Source of the DNA: Chloroflexota bacterium
Lineage (GTDB): Bacteria; Chloroflexota; Anaerolineae; UBA1429
Length of the DNA: 9,488 nucleotides
Assembly: GCA_012513595.1 (NCBI GenBank)
Contig: JAAZBY010000384.1
Location: forward strand, 1-9,488
Direction: 5' to 3'
Under the pieces are notes generated by a model. It did not search any database and was not told the DNA's origin. It saw nothing but the letters and a program-made list of their open reading frames with translations. Position numbers and translations under genes: made by a program. The first letter of the stretch is position 1. The number at the start of each line of letters is the position of its first letter. Below are positions 1-5,199 of the stretch, piece by piece.

Positions 1-1044
1 CGTGCGCGTGCTGCTCATGCGGATCGAGGCATAGAAGCCCGCCCGCCGGTGCACGCTAAAATCCGACCGCCAGAAGTGCCGGTGACCGCTCGGCGCGCCG
101 CCGGCACCAGCCGCCAGCGTCCCCGTCAGGCGCCCGTGCAGGGCCCCGAGGGCGGCTCGATGCTCCGGTGAGGCGGCCGCCAGGTGCTGGCAGGCCGCCA
201 CCAGGTCGCGCGACTCCCACCGGCTGCGCTGCGGGCAGGTGATAAAGCGGCCCACCACGTGATAGTCCATCAGGTCGCCCCAGGCCATCCAACTGGTGCC
301 CTCGAGGAGCATCTGGCAGAGGGTACCGATCTTCTCGGCGCTCATGGCCAGGGCCGTGCCCTCGAGCAGAGTGGCATAGGGGGCGATCGTCTCGATGAAG
401 GAGGTCCCATAGTTGCCCTGGTAGAGCTGCGGGCCGTGCTGATGGAAGGACCAGTCCGGCTGGATCCCCTCGGCAGACGTGGTCACCTGCACCTCGCCGA
501 GGATCTCGCCGAGCGCCGCGCGGGCCAGGGGCTCGTCATCGGTCAGGAGCGCCCGCATGAAGGCGATAGTGGCCAGCCAGGCGCGGTTCTGGCCGGTCAT
601 GCCGATCTCCACGCGGGCCAGGATGCCGATCCCGGCGGCCCTGGCGGCGGCCGGCACGTCGTCACCAAAGACGAGCAGGATCTGGCCCATCACCATAGGC
701 GCGCCGATGTCGTTGTGCCACCAGTTGTCACTCTGCGGGTCACGCTGCAGCCAGTAGGCCAGGGCCCGTCGCGCGGCGCTCAGTCGGTCGCTTGCCTCGG
801 CCGAGCCGGGGCCCGCAGCACGGGCAGCCTGGAGGATTTCCAGGAGGCGCCGCAGGTGCAGCGCCGGCGCCCAGTGCGAGCGCTGCCGATCGGCATAGTC
901 GATATCGGCCCAGGAGCCGTCCCCGCCCAGGCTTGCATAAGCCACGGCCGTGCTCAGGCTTTCGCTGGCCTCGCCGCGCATGCGCGCGGGGGCCTCGGCC
1001 AGGGAGCGGGCCAGCCGCTCGCGGATGATGGCCAGATCGTTCAT
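1..1044 (-). CDS. Polysaccharide lyase family 8 protein (hyaluronate/chondroitin/xanthan lyase type), N-terminal part
   Basis: The 348 codons visible read through the window's left edge, so the C-terminal beta-sandwich half is missing. I translated it by hand because no stop lies in the window. PL8 enzymes cleave uronic-acid polysaccharides by beta-elimination. The (alpha/alpha) toroid signatures are present in order: GGDGSWADIDYADR (about 41-53), the aromatic patch NWWHNDIG (107-114), TGQNRAW around N153, PDWSFHQHG with H203, and Y212. The N153-H203 and H203-Y212 spacings of 50 and 9 equal those of the catalytic Asn/His/Tyr in known PL8 lyases. R266 matches the first active-site Arg, but the position of the second (270) is Cys. 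RMSS near the end is also PL8-like. The start is supported by GGAGGGAAGGG just upstream. The N-terminus (MNDLAIIRERLARSL) is not a signal peptide, which is unusual for a family that is mostly secreted. The substrate cannot be told from this half. Confidence 0.85.
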   Translation of the reverse strand, partial: MNDLAIIRERLARSLAEAPARMRGEASESLSTAVAYASLGGDGSWADIDYADRQRSHWAPALHLRRLLEILQAARAAGPGSAEASDRLSAARRALAYWLQRDPQSDNWWHNDIGAPMVMGQILLVFGDDVPAAARAAGIGILARVEIGMTGQNRAWLATIAFMRALLTDDEPLARAALGEILGEVQVTTSAEGIQPDWSFHQHGPQLYQGNYGTSFIETIAPYATLLEGTALAMSAEKIGTLCQMLLEGTSWMAWGDLMDYHVVGRFITCPQRSRWESRDLVAACQHLAAASPEHRAALGALHGRLTGTLAAGAGGAPSGHRHFWRSDFSVHRRAGFYASIRMSSTRT

Positions 1045-1086
1045 GCGTCCCTTCCCTCCGCGCGCCGCAACGCGCTGGCAAATATG

Positions 1087-1113
1087 CGCCCGCCGGCGGG
1101 GCGCCGGCGGGCG
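1087..1113 (-). terminator. Perfect 12-bp GC hairpin between panB-like gene and PL8 lyase
   Basis: Arms 1087-1098 (CGCCCGCCGGCG) and 1102-1113 are exact reverse complements around a GGG loop. The hairpin lies 23 bases past the panB-like stop and 42 bases before the lyase start. On the minus strand it is followed by CATATTTG, a poor U-tract; on the plus strand it is followed by TTTCT. It may act as a weak or partial terminator, or as an mRNA-stabilising stem that sets the lyase level relative to the two genes before it. Its structure is certain; its function is inferred. Confidence 0.5.
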
Positions 1114-1136
1114 TTTCTACTCGTGGATGCCAGAGG

Positions 1137-1988
1137 TCAGCGCTCTTCAGCGGCAGCGAGGAAGGCGCGCAGCTCATCTGCCCCGATCCGGAACGAGTGC
1201 TCGGGCCCCGGGTAGGCTCGCTCCTTGATCTCGCGGTTGAAGCAGCCCAGCGCCTCACGCAGGGTGGCGCCCACCTCGGCGTACCGTTTGGCGTGCCGCG
1301 GGGTGAACGCCTCGAACATGCCGATGGCGTCGTGGTAGATCTGGCAGTGGCCGCTGCACCCCTCACCGCTGCCGATTGAGATGGTCGGCACCGAGACCTT
1401 GGCCGTGATCACCTCGGCTACGCGCGCGGGCACCAGTTCCAGGAGAATGGCAAACACGCCAGCCCGCTCGAGGGCCAGGGCGTCGTCCAAGAGGGCCAGG
1501 GCCGCCTCGGCGCTGCGCCCCTGCACCCGGTACCCGCCGATCGCCGAGGCGCTCTGCGGCGTGAGCCCCAGATGCCCCATGACCGGGATCCCGGCGTTCA
1601 CGATGCCCCGCACCGCCTCGACCATGGTGCGCCCGCCCTCGAGCTTGACGCCGTCAACCCCGGCCTCGGCCATGAAGCGGCCGGCGTTGCGGATCGCCTC
1701 CGGGACGGAGGTCTGGTAGGACATGTACGGCATGTCCCCGAGGACAAAGGCCCGTTGGCAGCCGCGCGCCACCGCTCCCGCGAACACCACCATCATGTCC
1801 ATCGTGGCGGGCAGGGTGTTGGGGTAGCCCAACACCGTCATGGCCACCGAGTCTCCCACCAGCACGATGTCCACGCCGGCCGCGTCGATCAGCCGCGCCG
1901 AGGGATAGTCGTAGCAGGTGATCATGCTGAGCGGCGTGCCCGCCTCGGCCATCGCCCACAGATCCGGGATCGTCAGCTTGGCCGTCAT
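1137..1988 (-). CDS. panB: PanB-family 3-methyl-2-oxobutanoate hydroxymethyltransferase (283 aa)
   Basis: PanB enzymes add a hydroxymethyl group from 5,10-methylene-THF to alpha-ketoisovalerate, making ketopantoate for pantothenate and CoA in the cytoplasm. The TIM-barrel landmarks are all present: ITCYDYPSA (23-31), LVGDS with metal ligand D46, GDMPYMSYQ with metal ligand D85, VKLEGG with K115 and E117, MGHLGLTPQS with H139, GGYRVQG (151-157), and E184, the counterpart of the catalytic Glu. Length is about normal. The conserved IGAGxxxDGQxLVxHD segment is changed to IGSGEGCSGHCQIYHD (205-220), with Ser and His replacing the usual Asp and Gln. AGGAGG lies 6 bases before the start, and only 12 bases separate it from the aminotransferase upstream, so the two are surely co-transcribed. 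No panC or panD is visible. It may be a paralogue acting on another keto acid; family membership is firm, substrate is not. Confidence 0.82.
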   Translation of the reverse strand: MTAKLTIPDLWAMAEAGTPLSMITCYDYPSARLIDAAGVDIVLVGDSVAMTVLGYPNTLPATMDMMVVFAGAVARGCQRAFVLGDMPYMSYQTSVPEAIRNAGRFMAEAGVDGVKLEGGRTMVEAVRGIVNAGIPVMGHLGLTPQSASAIGGYRVQGRSAEAALALLDDALALERAGVFAILLELVPARVAEVITAKVSVPTISIGSGEGCSGHCQIYHDAIGMFEAFTPRHAKRYAEVGATLREALGCFNREIKERAYPGPEHSFRIGADELRAFLAAAEER

Positions 1989-2000
1989 GTTGCCCCTCCT

Positions 2001-3215
2001 CTAGCCCTGCCAGGCGTTCTGGATCTTGAGCGCGGCACGCACGACGTCGTCCATGTCATCGGTCTCGGCCAGGAGGGCGCTCTGGCGCAGCCACAGCCCC
2101 CTGTCACAGACTTCGACGGCCACCGGGCAGGGCTGTGGCTCCTCCTGGGGCAGGCCCAGCTTGCTGCGGATGTAGCGCGTGCGCTCGACGACGACCGGTG
2201 CGGCGCTCAGCGGCGCCCCGTAGCCGGCCGTGATAGGGACCCCCTCGGCGCGGATCGCGGCAGCAAAATCGCGGGCCGGGCGGCCGCCAAAGCGCCGCGG
2301 GTCGTACCAGATCTTGAACAGGTGGTAGGCGTTGCGCGTCACCCGCGGGTCGCCCGGGACGGGGCTGAGCCCGGGGACCTCCTGCAGGGCGTCGGCAAGG
2401 TAGGCGGCATTGGCGCTGCGGCGTTCGGCCTGCTCTTCCAGGCGCCCCAACTGGCAGGAAAGCACGGCGCCGGCCCATTCCGACAGGCGAAAGTTGGAGG
2501 CCAACGCAATGTGGTGATACCACTCGCCGTGGCGCTGGCGCCCGACGTTGACCACCGACCAGCAGCGCTCGGCCCAGGCGTCATCGTTGGTGAGGATCAG
2601 GCCGCCCTCACCACCGGTGATGTTCTTGGAGGCCTGGAAGGAGAAGCAGCCCATGTCACCAATGGCGCCGACCTTGCGCCCCTGCCAGGTGGCCGCGTGG
2701 GCCTGGCAGGCATCCTCGATCACCACCAGCCCGTGCCGCTGGGCGATGGCGTTGATGGCGTCCATGTCGGCCGGCTCACCGCCGATGTGCACGGGCATGA
2801 TTGCCTTGGTGCGCGGGGTAATGGCCGCCTCGGTCTGGCCGGGGTCCATGTTCCAGGTATCGGGCAAGACGTCGACAAAGCGGGGAATGGCGCCGACCAA
2901 GAGGGCGCTGTTCGCGGTGGCGATAAAGGTGTAGGGCGTGGTAATCACTTCGTCGCCCCAGCCCAGGCCAGCCGCGAGCAGGCACACTTCCAGCGCAGCG
3001 CTGCCGTTGGTGACGGCCACGCCGTGGCGCGCATCGTGGTAGGCGGCGAACTCTTGCTCGAGGCGCTTCACCTGGCTTCCCTCGGGGGCCCACCAGGCGC
3101 CGGACCTCAGCACGCCCAAGAGGGCGCGCTCCTCTTCTTCTCCCCACTGGGGCCAGGAGGGGTACGGGGCGCTGCGGAGCGGTTGCCCGCCATCGATGGC
3201 CAGGGTCGAGGACAT
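2001..3215 (-). CDS. DegT/DnrJ/EryC1/StrS-family PLP aminotransferase (404 aa)
   Basis: This family transaminates keto-sugars, keto-cyclitols and related ketones, usually in amino-sugar or secondary-metabolite pathways. The fold type I order is intact: NGSAALE (70-76) for PLP phosphate contact, GDEVITTPYTFIAT (87-100), VHIGGEPADMD (142-152), VIEDACQAHAA with PLP-binding D168 (165-175), and FSFQASKNITGGEGG with the Schiff-base lysine K197. The SKN-TGGEGG wording resembles the scyllo-inosose aminotransferase and AHBA synthase branch rather than the perosamine branch, but I would not fix a substrate. The ATG at 3215 is preferred over the longer frame to 3395 because AGGGAGGT sits 7 bases before it, and the extra 60 residues look like untranslated leader. 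It heads a tight unit with the panB-like gene. Its presence beside PanB suggests amino- or keto-acid chemistry, or synthesis of a small amino-cyclitol or amino-sugar product. Confidence 0.88.
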   Translation of the reverse strand: MSSTLAIDGGQPLRSAPYPSWPQWGEEEERALLGVLRSGAWWAPEGSQVKRLEQEFAAYHDARHGVAVTNGSAALEVCLLAAGLGWGDEVITTPYTFIATANSALLVGAIPRFVDVLPDTWNMDPGQTEAAITPRTKAIMPVHIGGEPADMDAINAIAQRHGLVVIEDACQAHAATWQGRKVGAIGDMGCFSFQASKNITGGEGGLILTNDDAWAERCWSVVNVGRQRHGEWYHHIALASNFRLSEWAGAVLSCQLGRLEEQAERRSANAAYLADALQEVPGLSPVPGDPRVTRNAYHLFKIWYDPRRFGGRPARDFAAAIRAEGVPITAGYGAPLSAAPVVVERTRYIRSKLGLPQEEPQPCPVAVEVCDRGLWLRQSALLAETDDMDDVVRAALKIQNAWQG

Positions 3216-3222
3216 GGCGAAT

Positions 3223-3230
3223 ACCTCCCT
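3223..3230 (-). promoter_or_regulatory. Ribosome binding site fixing the aminotransferase start
   Basis: On the minus strand the site reads AGGGAGGT, with 7 bases to the ATG at 3215. It is nearly a full anti-Shine-Dalgarno match, and it rules out the in-frame upstream start at 3395. Confidence 0.8.
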
Positions 3231-3275
3231 TGAGGGCACGCTGGGGACCGGAAACCACAGGCACGATGCGGGGCG

Positions 3276-3305
3276 ATTATAGCGGAGTGTCGGCGGAGGG
3301 CACAA
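3276..3305 (-). promoter_or_regulatory. Candidate sigma70 promoter for aminotransferase-panB unit
   Basis: The -10 is a perfect TATAAT (3276-3281), and the -35 candidate is TTGTGC (3300-3305) at 18 bp. It would give a leader of about 50 bases before the ATG at 3215. A perfect -10 in so GC-rich a region is unlikely to be chance, but the -35 is weak. Confidence 0.55.
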
Positions 3306-3358
3306 GCGCCTCCACCGGCAAGGCAGCCGGCAGACACGGGAACCTGCCCAGGTACCGA

Positions 3359-3386
3359 AAGGCGGCCCCACGAGTGGGACCGCCTT
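3359..3386 (-). terminator. Terminator-like 13-bp hairpin upstream of the aminotransferase
   Basis: Arms 3359-3371 and 3374-3386 pair over 13 positions with a single G-U, closing on a tiny loop. On the minus strand it begins AAGGCGG and ends CCGCCTTT, so it carries A/T flanks on both sides and could work in either direction. It lies between two candidate minus-strand promoters, so it may end sulfatase read-through, end a short RNA, or attenuate the leader of the aminotransferase unit. Confidence 0.55.
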
Positions 3387-3458
3387 CCAGACCAAGGCCC
3401 GCCCGGCTGCCCTGGGATTCAGGGGGGGAAGAGCAGACGAGCGAGGCTTTCAACTAGT

Positions 3459-3464
3459 ATTGTA
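3459..3464 (-). promoter_or_regulatory. Candidate extended -10 promoter in the sulfatase-aminotransferase gap
   Basis: On the minus strand the sequence TGCTACAAT gives an extended -10 (TGn plus TACAAT). No good -35 is seen, but an A-rich stretch with two GAAAAC copies lies upstream (about 3490-3508). Transcription would start near 3452 and reach the hairpin at 3386-3359 after roughly 70 bases. Confidence 0.4.
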
Positions 3465-3509
3465 GCACACCCCTGCGCCAGAACGTGTCGTTTTCCATTA
3501 GAGTTTTCA

Positions 3510-3538
3510 TGCAATCCGCAGCGGGTGTGCCATCCGCA
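3510..3538 (-). repeat. Two 11-base direct repeats, possible regulator site
   Basis: On the minus strand TGCGGATGGCA (3538-3528) and TGCGGATTGCA (3520-3510) differ by one base and are spaced 18 bases start to start, nearly two helical turns. They lie just past the sulfatase stop and about 50-80 bases before the candidate -10 at 3459-3464, where an activator could bind. Only two copies are seen, so chance is possible. Confidence 0.35.
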
Positions 3539-3545
3539 CCGGGCC

Positions 3546-4994
3546 CTAGAACTGCCGCCGGCCGAAGCGGTCCGTCGCCCGCAGTGCCGCCTCGCCAGGC
3601 ATCTCGGCCTCCAGCGCGGCCAGCGCGTCGCCGTCCAGGCAGTAGGTGGCGCCCGCGCGCTGCAGCGTCTCGACCAGCGTCGCGCGCCAGGAGGCTAGCT
3701 CAGCGGCGTTGGCCGGGTCGGCGGCCAGGTTGCGCGTCTCTCCCGGATCGTCGGCCGGGCGGTACATCTCTTGCATGCCGCCGCGGCGGTTCCAGATGTA
3801 CTTGGTAACCCCGTCTGTCACGCAGTGGCGCACGTCCTGCTCGGTAGACCCGTACACGCTGTGTACCACGCGCCGCTCAAAGGGCGCCTCGCCGCGGCCG
3901 AAGCCCAGGAGCGACACGCCGTCGCGCGGGCGCGTGTCTTCCACACCCGCTGCCTCGAGGATCGTCGGCAGCAGGTCCATCAGGCCTACCGGCGCATCCA
4001 CCACGCCGCCGGTGACGCGGCTCCGCCAGCGGCGCGGCAGTGACATGATGTAGGGCACCCGCATGGAGCCCTCGTAGAAGGTCGTCTTGAAGAACAGCCC
4101 ACGGTCCCCCATCATATCGCCGTGATCGGCGGTAAAGATGACCAGAGTGTTCTCGAGAAGGCCGCGCCAGGCCAGGCCCCCGAGCAGACGCCCGATTTGC
4201 GCGTCGACGTGGGAGATCTCGCCCATGTAGTGGGCGCGGATGCGGCGGACCTCGGCGGGGCTGAGCCGGTCCCACCCGTAAGTCTGGGGCAGGCCGCGCA
4301 GTGAGGGCGGCAGCGCCTGCGGGTCAATGTCGCTCGCATACGGGTCGGGCACGTCGTCGGGATCGTACATGGTATCGAACGGGGCGGGCGGGTCAAAGGG
4401 CGAGTGCGGCTTGGTGAACGACGTGTACAGGAAGAACGGCCGCGTCGGGTCGCGCCGGTCGAGGTAGTCGAGGCTCTCCGACACGGTCCAGGTAGTCACA
4501 TGGTGCGACTCGGGCACCAGGCTGCGCCGCGATTGGACCATGTTGTTCCCCAGGCCGTGCATGCGCTCCTGCCCGGCGTAGGGCGTAGTCTGCAGCCAGC
4601 GGTGATAGTCGTCCCCGCCGGGCATGCGCCCCGCTTCGCACACGATGGTGTTGTCAAACCCATAGCAGGCCCGCTGCGGGGTAAAGTGCAGCTTGCCCAC
4701 CGACTGGGTCTGGTAGCCGGCCCGCCCCAGAAGGTAGGGGAGCGTCTCGGTGATCGGCATGGGCACGTTCTTGTTGGCCCGCAGCTGCATCGTCTCCGGA
4801 TGCAGGCCGGTCATCATGACGTAGCGCGCCGGGATGCATACGGGGCACTCGGAGTAGCCCCGCGTAAAGGTCACCCCCTCGTCGGCCAGGTGGTCGATGT
4901 GGGGAGTCTGGATCAGTGGGTGCCCGGCCACGCGCAGCCAGTCGCCGCGCTGCTGGTCGGACGTGATCATTAGGATATTGGGCTGGTCGGCCAT
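3546..4994 (-). CDS. Type I sulfatase, arylsulfatase A superfamily (482 aa)
   Basis: Type I sulfatases hydrolyse sulfate esters with a formylglycine made after translation from Cys or Ser. The core CIPAR (53-57) inside ECPVCIPARYVMMTG is the Cys-type CxPxR signature, so C53 should be converted by a formylglycine-generating enzyme, which is not in the window. Other active-site landmarks are SDQQR with metal ligand D13, VGKLHF with K101 and H103, TKPHSPFD with K195 and H197, and ADHGDMMGDRG with D290, H291 and then K303. The SDQQR and YMGEISHVD wording is common in glycan and choline-sulfate type sulfatases. The N-terminus (MADQPNILMITSD) enters the first strand directly, so no signal peptide is present and the protein should be cytoplasmic. 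AGAGGAG lies just upstream of the ATG. Next to a PL8 lyase, a sulfated uronide oligosaccharide is the likeliest substrate, but this is inferred from context. Confidence 0.92.
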   Translation of the reverse strand: MADQPNILMITSDQQRGDWLRVAGHPLIQTPHIDHLADEGVTFTRGYSECPVCIPARYVMMTGLHPETMQLRANKNVPMPITETLPYLLGRAGYQTQSVGKLHFTPQRACYGFDNTIVCEAGRMPGGDDYHRWLQTTPYAGQERMHGLGNNMVQSRRSLVPESHHVTTWTVSESLDYLDRRDPTRPFFLYTSFTKPHSPFDPPAPFDTMYDPDDVPDPYASDIDPQALPPSLRGLPQTYGWDRLSPAEVRRIRAHYMGEISHVDAQIGRLLGGLAWRGLLENTLVIFTADHGDMMGDRGLFFKTTFYEGSMRVPYIMSLPRRWRSRVTGGVVDAPVGLMDLLPTILEAAGVEDTRPRDGVSLLGFGRGEAPFERRVVHSVYGSTEQDVRHCVTDGVTKYIWNRRGGMQEMYRPADDPGETRNLAADPANAAELASWRATLVETLQRAGATYCLDGDALAALEAEMPGEAALRATDRFGRRQF

Positions 4995-5034
4995 GAGGCT
5001 CCTCTCTGACGTCAGTTGGCGCTCTGCGCCCCGC

Positions 5035-5062
5035 AGTATAGCCGGCCGAGGGGCGCGGTCAA
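5035..5062 (-). promoter_or_regulatory. Sigma70 promoter for the sulfatase
   Basis: On the minus strand TTGACC (5062-5057), a 16-bp spacer and TATACT (5040-5035) each match consensus at five of six positions. The predicted start is near 5028, about 34 bases before the ATG at 4994. This is the best promoter in the window. Confidence 0.65.
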
Positions 5063-5077
5063 CGCGCCCGGCTGCTT

Positions 5078-5097
5078 GGGATCACATCGGAGATCCC
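5078..5097. promoter_or_regulatory. Inverted repeat between divergent promoters, candidate operator
   Basis: GGGATC (5078-5083) and GATCCC (5092-5097) form a perfect 6-bp dyad with an 8-base spacer. It lies between the minus-strand -35 and the plus-strand -10, a good place for a dimeric repressor or activator to control both directions. Short dyads also arise by chance in GC-rich DNA. Confidence 0.35.
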
Positions 5098-5137
5098 GCG
5101 CGCAGGCCGGAGTAGCGCTTCCCTGCCCGGCAAAGCG

Positions 5138-5146
5138 TGGTATACT
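5138..5146 (+). promoter_or_regulatory. Extended -10 promoter for the transporter pair
   Basis: TGGTATACT gives a TGn extension plus TATACT (5141-5146). No convincing -35 is present, as is usual for extended -10 promoters. The start would be near 5153, about 47 bases before the GTG at 5200. Confidence 0.5.
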
Positions 5147-5186
5147 GCCGGTAGAGAGCATGAGGCACGCGAGGCGAGTCCGCGGC

Positions 5187-5193
5187 AAGGAGG
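5187..5193 (+). promoter_or_regulatory. Ribosome binding site fixing the GTG start of the first transporter
   Basis: AAGGAGG is followed by 6 bases and GTG at 5200. This full consensus site decides for the GTG, as no ATG is suitably placed in this frame. Confidence 0.8.
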
Positions 5194-5199
5194 CCACTC

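Larger units (their letters stand above)
4995..5199. other. Divergent intergenic control region, sulfatase / transporter pair
   Basis: These 205 bases separate the divergent sulfatase and the first transporter gene. They hold back-to-back promoters (minus-strand elements at 5035-5062, plus-strand -10 at 5141-5146) and a 6-bp inverted repeat between them. No ORF with a ribosome binding site is seen. Joint control of both arms by one regulator is plausible. Confidence 0.6.

Noticed and set aside
184..1215. Long plus-strand ORF opposite the lyase
   Set aside because: Its product has no recognisable domain and is the antisense image of the PL8 gene, a common artefact in GC-rich DNA. The minus-strand reading shows clear PL8 motifs.
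1572..3233. 553-codon plus-strand ORF opposite the panB-like and aminotransferase genes
   Set aside because: It is rich in Gly, His, Asp and Val without any domain, and two well-supported genes occupy the other strand.
3216..3395. N-terminal extension of the aminotransferase by 60 residues to an ATG at 3395
   Set aside because: The extra residues resemble no part of the family, and the strong AGGGAGGT site and a TATAAT lie within the stretch, marking it as leader and promoter.
3361..3430. tRNA-like segment
   Set aside because: There is no GGTTCRANYCC T-arm, acceptor stem or anticodon arm in the right spacing on either strand.
3330..3460. T-box or other known riboswitch in the aminotransferase leader
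   Set aside because: There is a terminator-like stem, but I find no T-box AGGGTGGnACCGCG core nor another riboswitch core that I recognise.
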